Positions 1-5,852 of a DNA stretch of 7,855 nt are shown here, one piece after another. The position numbers and the translations under genes were made by a program. Under the pieces are notes generated by a model that saw only the letters and a list, made by a program, of their open reading frames with translations, was not told the origin of the DNA and did no database searches. The first letter of the stretch is position 1. Every line of letters begins with the position of its first letter. The DNA comes from an uncultured Acinetobacter sp. GTDB taxonomy: Bacteria; Cyanobacteriota; Vampirovibrionia; Gastranaerophilales; Gastranaerophilaceae. The stretch lies in the NCBI GenBank assembly GCA_946623365.1, contig CAMORE010000094.1, positions 1-7,855 of the forward strand. Direction: 5' to 3'.

Positions 1-11
1 TTCTCAAACCG

Positions 12-27
12 ACTGTAATATTACAGT
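12..27. promoter_or_regulatory. Perfect 16-bp palindrome upstream of queD, possible operator
   Basis: ACTGTAATATTACAGT reads identically on both strands, with no central loop. It lies about 45 bp ahead of the queD start. There is no T-run after it, and without a loop it would make a poor hairpin, so a rho-independent terminator is unlikely. A dyad of this length suits a dimeric repressor or activator site. It contains TAATAT (16-21), which could serve as a -10, but the matching -35 would lie at or beyond the window edge. I cannot assign it to a known regulator family. The dyad is seen directly; the operator role is inference. Confidence 0.35.
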
Positions 28-61
28 TGTAGTCATATGAATTTCATGCTAGTATTTTTCA

Positions 62-69
62 AAGGAGGA
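62..69 (+). promoter_or_regulatory. Strong ribosome binding site that fixes the queD start
   Basis: AAGGAGGA stands 3-4 bases before the ATG at 73. An in-frame ATG at 37 would add 12 residues but has no purine-rich site ahead of it, and the extra residues are not part of the QueD family N-terminus. The ATG at 73 is therefore the start chosen. Confidence 0.8.
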
Positions 70-72
70 TTT

Positions 73-435
73 ATGTTTGAATTAAAAGGAGAAATGTATT
101 TTTCAGCGGCTCATCATTTATTGAATTATGACGGGGCTTGTGAAAATATGCATGGTCATAACTGGCTTGTAGAAGCTTATGTCAGAGGTACAAATTTAGA
201 CAAAAGCAATATTTTAGTTGATTATAAAGTTATTAAGAAAAATCTTAAAGAGGTATTGGATTATCTCGACCATAAAGATATTAATGAGCTTCCGGAATTC
301 AAAGGAATCAGTCCGAGCAGCGAAATAATAGCAAAATTTATATATTCAAAAATGAAAGAAAGAATTCCGCAAACAAGTAAAATTTCTGTTTGGGAAACCT
401 CTACATCATGCGCCTCTTACTGGGAGGAAAAGTAA
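73..435 (+). CDS. queD: 6-carboxy-5,6,7,8-tetrahydropterin synthase (QueD/PTPS family)
   Basis: Predicted to convert 7,8-dihydroneopterin triphosphate to 6-carboxytetrahydropterin, the second step of preQ0 and queuosine synthesis, in the cytoplasm. The 120-residue length matches the family. FSAAHH (10-15) supplies the first zinc His. C-E-N-M-H-G-H (23-29) supplies catalytic Cys23 and zinc ligands His27 and His29. The DHKDIN stretch and the WETSTS stretch near the C-terminus, whose Glu binds the pterin, are also in place. The usual PTAEN segment reads PSSEI here, a mild departure. The gene ends at TAA 433-435 with uppP starting at the next base, so the two are probably co-transcribed, although their pathways are unrelated. 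No queC, queE or folE is in view. Other PTPS-family activities cannot be excluded, but the intact Cys-x3-His-x-His motif favours QueD. Confidence 0.85.
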   Translation: MFELKGEMYFSAAHHLLNYDGACENMHGHNWLVEAYVRGTNLDKSNILVDYKVIKKNLKEVLDYLDHKDINELPEFKGISPSSEIIAKFIYSKMKERIPQTSKISVWETSTSCASYWEEK

Positions 436-1275
436 ATGGATTTGATTCAAAGCATATTAATGGGAATTGTACAGGGTTTGAGTGAATTTTTACCGATTTC
501 AAGTTCTGCACACCTTGTTTTTACTTCTAATTTTTATAAAGTTTGTAAAGGCATAGAAATTGTTCAAGAATCCAATCAAGAGGTATTTCTTGATATAATG
601 CTCCATTTGGGAACTTTAATTGCTGTTTTGATATATTTCAGAAAAGAAATTTGGGAAATTATACAAGCACTGTATTACGGACTAAAAAACAGGGATTATT
701 CTTCCAAAGATTTTAAAACCGGTATTTATATAATTCTCGGTACATTTGTTACAGTTCTTATTGCCTATCCTTTAAATGAAGTTGCTGAATTTTTAGTTTA
801 TAAACCCGCAATTGTCGGAGGACTACTGGTATTTACAGGCGGTTTGCTTTTATTTTCAGAGTGGCTCGGGAAACGTATTAAAGATAAAAAAGAAATAACG
901 CTGAAGAGTTCTTTGTTAATAGCGATTGCTCAAGGTCTTGCTGCACTTCCCGGATTTTCACGTTCAGGTTTAACAATTGCTACAGGACTTTTAAACGGAC
1001 ATGACAGAACTATTGCGGCAAAGTATTCATTTTTATTAAGCATTCCTATAATATTAGGCGCATCAATGGTTTATCCTCTGGTAAAAATAGATGTGGCAGA
1101 AGTTGTTACGTATAATTGGTTAGCAATAATTGCAGGAACAATCGTCTCAGGTATTGTAGGGTATTTGTGTATAAAATACTTTTTAAAATTTGTAGGTAAA
1201 TTTTCACTTGCAATTTTCGGATATTATTGCTTGTTTATGGGAATCGCAACTGCAATATTTTTCAGTTTAAACTAA
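436..1275 (+). CDS. uppP: Undecaprenyl-diphosphatase (UppP/BacA family)
   Basis: Integral membrane enzyme that removes a phosphate from undecaprenyl diphosphate, regenerating the lipid carrier for peptidoglycan and other surface polymers; overexpression of the family is known to confer bacitracin tolerance. The 279 residues match the family length and are strongly hydrophobic, with about eight membrane segments. The N-terminal signature QGLSEFLPISSSAHL spans residues 13-27 and holds the Q-x3-E motif (Gln13, Glu17) and His26. The second signature, PGFSRSGLT (172-180), contains the essential Arg176. GGGAGG (422-427) is its ribosome binding site, located inside the end of queD, and its ATG follows the queD stop directly, suggesting translational coupling. 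It converges on the minus-strand TPR gene with only 11 bp between the two stops. Confidence 0.95.
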   Translation: MDLIQSILMGIVQGLSEFLPISSSAHLVFTSNFYKVCKGIEIVQESNQEVFLDIMLHLGTLIAVLIYFRKEIWEIIQALYYGLKNRDYSSKDFKTGIYIILGTFVTVLIAYPLNEVAEFLVYKPAIVGGLLVFTGGLLLFSEWLGKRIKDKKEITLKSSLLIAIAQGLAALPGFSRSGLTIATGLLNGHDRTIAAKYSFLLSIPIILGASMVYPLVKIDVAEVVTYNWLAIIAGTIVSGIVGYLCIKYFLKFVGKFSLAIFGYYCLFMGIATAIFFSLN

Positions 1276-1286
1276 GAATATTCAGT

Positions 1287-1913
1287 TTATTTTCTATAAA
1301 ACTCTTTATTTGAATTATTATCACTTTGAACTTGATAAATTTGTTTATCGAGTTCGCTGCTTGATTTTATTGATGAAGCAGCTTGAAGATAGTGAAGAGA
1401 GTTTTGCGTATCGCCAAGTTTTTTGTAAATATTACCAATATAGTACAATGTTTCATAATGTTCGTTATATCCGTTATCATATGCTTTTTGGAAAAATTTT
1501 AAAGCTTTTCTATAGGATTCTCTATCGTAATAATAACACCCTATATAATAATAAGGCTCCGGATGCGTTTGATTTATACCCGTCGCATGAAAATACTGCC
1601 CTTTTGCATATCTGTCTTTGTGAATTACATCATAAAGTTTTCCTAATTTTACTGCATAAGTAATATTTTGAGGTTCTTTTTTGGTAAGAATATTATATAA
1701 AACAAGCGCTGAAGTCATATCTTCATTAATTTTTTTTGAATTAACCGCACTTGAATAATATTGCTCTGCTTTTGATTCCAGTTCCTCTGTGTTTAATTTA
1801 GTGTAATCAATAGGAATTTTATAATCTATTCCGCCTTGTATTGCAGAAAAAGACGGAAGAGCTATAAAACAAAGTAAACAACCTAATAAAAAATTTTTAA
1901 ACATTTGACCCAT
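1287..1913 (-). CDS. Secreted tetratricopeptide-repeat protein of unknown function
   Basis: A 208-residue protein with a Sec-type signal peptide: Lys6, a hydrophobic core at about residues 8-19, then PSFSA with likely cleavage near 23-24. The mature part is built of TPR-like helical pairs at about 52-80, 86-117, 120-150 and 154-185; the clearest is YYYIGCYYYDRESYRKALKF (121-140), followed by YYIGNIYKKLGD (157-168). The tail is polar and rich in Ser, Asn and Lys. TPRs mediate protein contacts, so a scaffold or assembly role in the periplasm or at the cell surface is plausible, but no enzyme motif is visible. The start is supported by AAGAGA six bases upstream on the minus strand; Met4 is an alternative. 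It is transcribed away from the nuo operon and toward uppP. LLGC at 9-12 resembles a lipobox but sits in the middle of the hydrophobic core. Confidence 0.75.
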   Translation of the reverse strand: MGQMFKNFLLGCLLCFIALPSFSAIQGGIDYKIPIDYTKLNTEELESKAEQYYSSAVNSKKINEDMTSALVLYNILTKKEPQNITYAVKLGKLYDVIHKDRYAKGQYFHATGINQTHPEPYYYIGCYYYDRESYRKALKFFQKAYDNGYNEHYETLYYIGNIYKKLGDTQNSLHYLQAASSIKSSSELDKQIYQVQSDNNSNKEFYRK

Positions 1914-1994
1914 ATAATTTCTCTTAACATTCTATAATAATATCTATTATATCAGATTTTTTTTTTGTAGAATATTGTTAAGAGGATTTCTGCT
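1914..1994. promoter_or_regulatory. Divergent promoter region between the TPR gene and the nuo operon
   Basis: This 81-bp gap must drive the TPR gene leftward and probably the nuo operon rightward. An imperfect inverted repeat spans it: CTCTTAACATTCTA (1921-1934) and TAGAATATTGTTAAGAG (1968-1984), complementary apart from a 3-base bulge. Each arm includes the Shine-Dalgarno site of one gene (AAGAGA for the TPR gene, AAGAGGA at 1980-1986 for nuoA). Between the arms lie TATAAT (1933-1938, plus strand) and a run of ten T (1957-1966). No good -35 pairs with the plus-strand TATAAT, so the nuo start point is not resolved. The repeat is seen directly; joint control of both genes is inference. Confidence 0.5.
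1946..1954 (-). promoter_or_regulatory. Extended -10 promoter for the TPR gene
   Basis: Read on the minus strand this is TGATATAAT, a perfect match to the extended -10 consensus TGnTATAAT. An A-run of ten (1966-1957) lies directly upstream and could aid polymerase binding. Transcription would begin near 1939, giving a leader of about 25 bases that includes the AAGAGA ribosome site. No consensus -35 is visible, which is common where the -10 is extended. Confidence 0.55.
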
Positions 1995-2348
1995 TTGAAA
2001 GAGCTTGTCTGTTTATCAATTTTCATAATTTTGTCTTTTCTGTTCGCAATTGCAATGCTTGCTGCAGGATTTATTTGCCAGTATAAACAAAAGAATGATA
2101 TTAAAAATTCTACATATGAATGTGGTATAAAGCCTCAAAAAAATGCCAGAATAAAATTTGATATTAAATATTTTAACTATGCAGTTATGTTTCTAATTTT
2201 TGACATCGAAACAATCTTCCTGTATCCGTTTGCGGTTTTTGTTAACGCTCTGGGTCTTTTTGCTATTATTGAAGCATTTGTTTTTGTCGGAATTCTTTTA
2301 TTCGGTTTAATTATTGCAATAAATAAAAAGATGTTGAGGTGGATATAG
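1995..2348 (+). CDS. nuoA: NADH-quinone oxidoreductase (complex I) subunit A, TTG start
   Basis: Small membrane subunit at the joint between the quinone chamber and the proton-pumping arm. Three membrane helices are visible at about residues 5-27, 58-83 and 87-110. The TM1-TM2 loop carries YECGIKP (41-47) with the conserved Cys43, then ARIKFDIKYFNYA. FDIETIFLYPFAV (69-81) holds Asp70 and Glu72, the acidic pair that corresponds to Asp79/Glu81 of E. coli NuoA. At 117 residues it is at the short end of the family, as in cyanobacterial NdhC. The start is TTG at 1995, supported by AAGAGGA (1980-1986) eight bases upstream. It is the first gene of the nuo operon, and its stop overlaps the preferred nuoB start. 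Confidence 0.95.
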   Translation: MKELVCLSIFIILSFLFAIAMLAAGFICQYKQKNDIKNSTYECGIKPQKNARIKFDIKYFNYAVMFLIFDIETIFLYPFAVFVNALGLFAIIEAFVFVGILLFGLIIAINKKMLRWI

Positions 2349-2350
2349 TG
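2337..2350 (+). promoter_or_regulatory. Ribosome site and TAGTG overlap deciding the nuoB start
   Basis: AGGTGG (2337-2342) stands five bases before GTG at 2348, and that GTG shares its G with the TAG stop of nuoA. An earlier in-frame GTG at 2339 lies inside this ribosome site and has only a weak purine run upstream. Re-initiation at 2348 straight after nuoA termination is the better reading. Confidence 0.6.
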
Positions 2351-2878
2351 GGCATTTTTGTCGGTTCAATTGATTGGATATTAAATAATGCAAGAGCAAA
2401 CTCTCTATGGCCGCTTACATTTGCAACATCGTGCTGCGGGATTGAGATGATGCACACCGTCGCATCGGATAATGATATTGCAAGATTTGGCTCAGAGGTT
2501 TTCAGAGGCTCGCCAAGACAAGCGGATTTACTAATATGTGCAGGAACAATTACTCATAAAATGGCACCGGTACTATTAAGGCTTTATGAACAAATGGCAG
2601 AACCCAAATATGTTATAGCAATGGGAGCTTGCACATGCGGAGGCGGGATGTTTTGTGAAAACTCGTATTCTGTTATAAGAGGCATTGATAAAATTATTCC
2701 GGTTGATATATATCTTCCGCAATGTCCGCCAAAACCCGAGGCGCTAATAGATGCTCTGCAAAAATTGCAGAAAAAAATTATAACATCAGAATCAATATTA
2801 AAAAGAAAAGAATTTTTATCTTCTCATAAAACAAAACTAATTGAAGAAGGTGAAATTCTAAAGGAGGTTCAATCATGA
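2348..2878 (+). CDS. nuoB: NADH-quinone oxidoreductase subunit B, cluster N2 protein
   Basis: Peripheral-arm subunit that holds the terminal [4Fe-4S] cluster N2 and passes electrons to quinone. Numbered from the GTG at 2348 (176 residues), the N2 ligands are Cys29-Cys30 in the tandem TSCCGIE, Cys95 in GACTCGGGMF and Cys126 in PQCPPKPEAL. SLWPLTF, SPRQADLLI and AEPKYVIAMGAC are typical family stretches. The Cys95-Cys126 spacing of 31 matches cyanobacterial NdhK as I remember it, against 29 in E. coli. Two features are odd: extra cysteines at 97 and 103 near the cluster, and Gln125 in place of the near-universal Gly before the last ligand. If the upstream GTG at 2339 is used, the protein gains three residues. 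The gene overlaps nuoC by ATGA at 2875-2878. Confidence 0.93.
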   Translation: MGIFVGSIDWILNNARANSLWPLTFATSCCGIEMMHTVASDNDIARFGSEVFRGSPRQADLLICAGTITHKMAPVLLRLYEQMAEPKYVIAMGACTCGGGMFCENSYSVIRGIDKIIPVDIYLPQCPPKPEALIDALQKLQKKIITSESILKRKEFLSSHKTKLIEEGEILKEVQS

Positions 2879-3309
2879 ACATAGAACAATTGGCAAATAT
2901 TATCAATATAGAAGAATTTGAAGGGAATAAAGTCTGCATTAGCGGACAACTTCACAATGTTATTGAACTTTTAAAAGATAAACTTTCATTTAAAATTCTA
3001 AAATCAATTACAGCAGTTGATTTAGGCGATGAAATCGAACTGATGTACGATTTATTTTCAATAGAAAATGAAGAAACTGTTGTTATTTCTGTAAAAGTTC
3101 AAAATGAGATAGAAAGTATCACAGATTTATTTGAATCGGCAAAAGCAGACGAAAATGAAATATATGACATGTTTGGGATTCATTTTTTAGGAAATGAAGA
3201 CTTAAAACGCTTATACATGCCGGAAAATTGGGAAGGATACCCTTTAAGAAAAGACTACATTCAAGACGATACGAGGTTAGCTTGGAATGACGACGAATAC
3301 AACGCTTAA
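2875..3309 (+). CDS. nuoC: NADH-quinone oxidoreductase subunit C (30-kDa family)
   Basis: Peripheral-arm subunit without cofactors that packs against NuoD and NuoB. The 144-residue protein shows the family core at its C-terminal side: NEIYDMFGIHFLG (94-106), DLKRLYMPENW (109-119) and PLRKDY (123-128). Several consensus positions have changed: the Trp and Arg of the usual W-x-E-R-E-x-Y-D stretch are Ala91 and Asn94, and the His of GHPDL is Asn107. Length is at the short end for an unfused NuoC/NdhJ. AAGGAGG (2861-2867) lies seven bases before its ATG, which overlaps the nuoB stop as ATGA. It is not fused to nuoD, unlike in E. coli and many Bacteroidetes; instead the two genes overlap by 23 bases. 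Confidence 0.92.
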   Translation: MNIEQLANIINIEEFEGNKVCISGQLHNVIELLKDKLSFKILKSITAVDLGDEIELMYDLFSIENEETVVISVKVQNEIESITDLFESAKADENEIYDMFGIHFLGNEDLKRLYMPENWEGYPLRKDYIQDDTRLAWNDDEYNA

Positions 3310-4384
3310 ATTAAATCTCGGGCCTCAACATCCGTCCACTCATGGAGTTTTAAGATTAATCTTAGAACTTGATGGGGAAAAAATTATTTCTTGCGAACCT
3401 GACATAGGTTATCTCCATAGAGGAATGGAAAAAATGGCTGAGGGTATGACATATATTCGATATTTGCCGACAGTTGACAGAATCGACTACCTTGCAGGAT
3501 GTTTTTATTCCGAGCTTATGTGCAGAACCGTAGAAAAAGCTTTGAATGTTGAATTATCAAACAGGGTAAAGACTATTCGTGTCACGCTGCTTGAATTAAA
3601 TCGTATAGCCTCTCACCTTTTATGGATTGGTGCTTTTTTGATGGATTTAGGAGCGGTTTCTCCGTTTTTTTACGCTATGCGTGAACGTGAGATGATTCTT
3701 CGATTTTTTGAAAAACTCACCGGTCAAAGAATGATGTACAATTATTTTGTTTTTGGCGGAGTCAGAAAAGATATTGACTACCTTGATGATATAGAAGAAA
3801 TTGTTAAAATTTTGCCTCAAAAAATTATTGACTATGAAAAAATTATTACAGATAATCCTATATTTATAACCAGAACAAAAAACAAGGGGATATTAGAACC
3901 GGATACTGCTTTGAATTATTCAATTACAGGAGTAAATTTAAGAGCATCGGGAATAGATTATGATCTGAGAACAAAAGATTCATTGTACGATGGTTTCGAT
4001 TTTGCTCCGGTGGTTCTTGACGGAAAAGATTCTTGGACCAGATATAAAGCAAGAATTTTAGAAATACGGGAAAGCATAAGCATTATAGAACAGTGTTTAA
4101 GCAGATTAAGGGCAAAAGAAAATAAATTTGAGCAAATTTTGATAAACCCGCTTACGTTAAAGCTTCCTCAAGGAGAATTTTATAGTGAAATTGAAGCCCC
4201 AAGAGGACTGGCATCAATTTACATAAAATCAGCCGGAGAAGATAAGCCATACCGACTAAAATGGAGGACGGGTTCTTATTATTCCGTAAATCTTTTGAGA
4301 AAATTACTTATCGGAGAATATTTGAATGACGCAATTGCAATTGCAGGCTCTCTGGATATAATTTTACCGGAGGTAGACAAATAA
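3287..4384 (+). CDS. nuoD: NADH-quinone oxidoreductase subunit D (49-kDa, quinone site)
   Basis: Peripheral-arm subunit that lines the quinone-binding chamber together with NuoB. LGPQHPSTHGVLR (11-23) carries His19, the DRIDYLA stretch carries Tyr68, and LMDLGA carries Asp120. Their spacing equals that of His38/Tyr87/Asp139 in Thermus Nqo4, so the quinone site looks intact. IGYLHRGMEK (40-49), LELNRIASHLLW and REREMI are further hallmarks. Its nearest relatives by fold are [NiFe] hydrogenase large subunits, but the nickel-binding CxxC pairs are missing (Asp67-Tyr68 occupies the N-terminal one). At 365 residues it is somewhat short, with a trimmed loop before PQGEFYSEIEAPRG, and it ends EVDK instead of the usual EVDR. 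The start lies inside nuoC (23-base overlap) behind a modest GAGG at 3273-3276. Confidence 0.95.
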   Translation: MTTNTTLKLNLGPQHPSTHGVLRLILELDGEKIISCEPDIGYLHRGMEKMAEGMTYIRYLPTVDRIDYLAGCFYSELMCRTVEKALNVELSNRVKTIRVTLLELNRIASHLLWIGAFLMDLGAVSPFFYAMREREMILRFFEKLTGQRMMYNYFVFGGVRKDIDYLDDIEEIVKILPQKIIDYEKIITDNPIFITRTKNKGILEPDTALNYSITGVNLRASGIDYDLRTKDSLYDGFDFAPVVLDGKDSWTRYKARILEIRESISIIEQCLSRLRAKENKFEQILINPLTLKLPQGEFYSEIEAPRGLASIYIKSAGEDKPYRLKWRTGSYYSVNLLRKLLIGEYLNDAIAIAGSLDIILPEVDK

Positions 4385-5493
4385 TGAATTATCTCTACCA
4401 TTTATATATTGAACTACTTGCAAAATATGGTATCCCGAAACTTTTTGGAGATATTACATTTTTTATTCTGCCGTTTTGTATTATAGCAATTGCCCTCTTA
4501 ATTGCCGTATTAGTAATCGTATTAGCAGAAAGAAAGCTTTTAGGATGGTTTACTCAAAGAAAAGGCCCTAATAGAGTGGGTTTCTGGGGTGTATTACAGA
4601 CTTTGGCTGATGCTTTTAAGCTTCTGATAAAAGAAAATATTACACCTAAAAAAGCAGATAAATTTTTATTTAATCTTGCTCCTATATTGGTATTCATTCC
4701 GGCTATGACTGTTTTAGGAATAATTCCTTACAGCTCGGAATTCACATTTGTAAATACTTCAACAAACGTCATTTTATATCTTATTCTTGCGGCATTTCCG
4801 GTACTAAGTATATTTCTAGGCGGATGGGCAAGCAATAATAAATACTCACTAATGGGTGCTGCAAGAGCTATTGCGCAGGTTTTAAGTTATGAAGTTCCGA
4901 TAACATTTGTTGTCTTATCAATTGTAACCCTTGCGTCATCAATGAATATGACCGGAATTACGTTAGCTCAATATTCAAAGTATGGTATATTAGGGTGGTT
5001 TGGCATTCCTTGCCTCATTGGATTTATAGTTATGTTTATTTGTATTCTGGCAGAACTTAATCGCTGTCCGTTTGACCTTCCCGAGGCAGAAAGCGAACTT
5101 ATTTGCGGATATAATACGGAATACTCGGGTATGCGTTTTGCACTCTTTTATTTAAGCGAATATGCTCTTTTATTTGTCAATGCACTTTTCCTTTCCATAA
5201 TGTTTTTCGGCGGATACCTTTCACCTTTTGGAGTTTATCTGAGTCACATATTTTGGGGAGAATCAACATTCGCTTATATTATGGTATATTTAGAACAAGC
5301 TTTTTGGCTTCTATTTAAATCAATTATAATAATTTTTGTAATCATATGGATAAGAGCAACACTTCCAAGATTAGCATCTTTTGATTTACTTAAATTTTCT
5401 TGGACGGTTTTACTTCCGATTTCTATTTTTAATTTGTTATTTACGGTTATTTATAAATTTACAACGGGAGGTACGATATGCGGGCTCTCATAG
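4384..5493 (+). CDS. nuoH: NADH-quinone oxidoreductase subunit H (membrane anchor of the quinone arm)
   Basis: Membrane subunit with about eight helices that docks the peripheral arm and forms the quinone entry and the first proton-path segment. AERKLLGWFTQRKGPNRVG begins at residue 48 with conserved Glu49; GGWASNNKYSL and AQVLSYEVP follow. The acidic loop AELNRCPFDLPEAESEL starts at 223 and is followed by TEYSG (245-249). The 369-residue length is slightly above the usual ~325-350, partly from the loop near 270-285. In the last conserved block, IRATLPR is normal, but the following RYDQLM...WK of most homologues reads ASFDLL...WT here. The gene begins in a TAATG overlap with the nuoD stop, with GGAGG (4369-4373) upstream, where many bacteria instead have nuoE, F and G. 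Confidence 0.95.
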   Translation: MNYLYHLYIELLAKYGIPKLFGDITFFILPFCIIAIALLIAVLVIVLAERKLLGWFTQRKGPNRVGFWGVLQTLADAFKLLIKENITPKKADKFLFNLAPILVFIPAMTVLGIIPYSSEFTFVNTSTNVILYLILAAFPVLSIFLGGWASNNKYSLMGAARAIAQVLSYEVPITFVVLSIVTLASSMNMTGITLAQYSKYGILGWFGIPCLIGFIVMFICILAELNRCPFDLPEAESELICGYNTEYSGMRFALFYLSEYALLFVNALFLSIMFFGGYLSPFGVYLSHIFWGESTFAYIMVYLEQAFWLLFKSIIIIFVIIWIRATLPRLASFDLLKFSWTVLLPISIFNLLFTVIYKFTTGGTICGLS

Positions 5494-5852
5494 CAGGTTT
5501 AATTACAGTTTTTAAGCATTTATTTATGCGCCCCGTAACTTTAGAATATCCCGAAAAAAAACGGTTCCAATCGGATGCATTCAGAGGAAAGCCTGAAGTA
5601 AATCTGGGAGAAAACGGATGTATAGGCTGCGGAGTTTGCAAAAAAGTATGTCCTTCAGGAGCTATTGAATACATAAAAAATGATAAAGGAGAAGTTGATT
5701 CTTATAATTTTGATTTGAAAAAATGTATTTTTTGCGGGAATTGTAAGTTTTATTGTCCTAAAAGTGCTATAAAACTTACAAATGAATTTGAACTAGGAAC
5801 CGTTGATAAAAGAGAACTAATATTAGAATACAAGAGGAGGGTAAATGATTAA
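5478..5852 (+). CDS. nuoI: NADH-quinone oxidoreductase subunit I, short 2x[4Fe-4S] ferredoxin-type protein
   Basis: Peripheral-arm subunit that carries two [4Fe-4S] clusters (N6a, N6b) and feeds electrons to N2 in NuoB. An amphipathic N-terminal helix (GLITVFKHLFMRPVTLEYPE, 7-26) lies on the membrane. The two cluster motifs are Cys48-x2-Cys51-x2-Cys54-x3-Cys58-Pro and Cys83-x2-Cys86-x2-Cys89-x3-Cys93-Pro; in standard exchange the fourth Cys of each motif binds the other cluster. CIFCGNC..YCP followed by a YEL/DR-EL-like tail (here FELGTVDKREL) resembles cyanobacterial and plastid NdhI. At 124 residues it lacks the C-terminal extension of ~160-195-residue homologues and approaches the size of NuoI-like subunits in Fpo and Ech complexes. 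GGGAGG (5466-5471) precedes the ATG, and the gene overlaps nuoH by 16 bases. Confidence 0.92.
   Translation: MRALIAGLITVFKHLFMRPVTLEYPEKKRFQSDAFRGKPEVNLGENGCIGCGVCKKVCPSGAIEYIKNDKGEVDSYNFDLKKCIFCGNCKFYCPKSAIKLTNEFELGTVDKRELILEYKRRVND

Noticed and set aside
27..55. TTGTAG / TGCTAGTAT as a promoter for queD with 17-bp spacing
   Set aside because: Transcription would start near 62, inside the ribosome binding site, and the -10 has two mismatches.
37..72. Upstream in-frame ATG as the queD start
   Set aside because: No ribosome site precedes it, whereas AAGGAGGA directly precedes the ATG at 73, and the family N-terminus begins there.
1257..1294. Possible bidirectional terminator between uppP and the TPR gene
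   Set aside because: Small palindromes (AGTTTAAACT, GAATATTC) and a 9-base direct repeat (TTCAGTTTA) are present, but the best stem is only 5 bp and AT-rich, too weak to call.
1310..1663. Plus-strand open frame of 117 codons antisense to the TPR gene
   Set aside because: It lies wholly opposite a gene with a signal peptide and TPRs, has no convincing ribosome site, and its translation resembles no family I know.
1873..1890. Lipoprotein signal (LLGC) in the TPR protein
   Set aside because: The Cys at residue 12 is followed by more hydrophobic residues, so the motif is inside the signal-peptide core; a signal peptidase I site near 23-24 fits better.
3287..4384. Membrane-bound [NiFe] hydrogenase (Ech/Mbh/Hyc type) instead of complex I
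   Set aside because: The large subunit lacks both nickel-binding CxxC pairs, has quinone-site residues, and nuoA, a complex I-specific subunit, is present.
5459..5674. Minus-strand open frame of 71 codons opposite nuoH/nuoI
   Set aside because: It is a shadow of the cysteine-rich nuoI coding frame and has no independent support.
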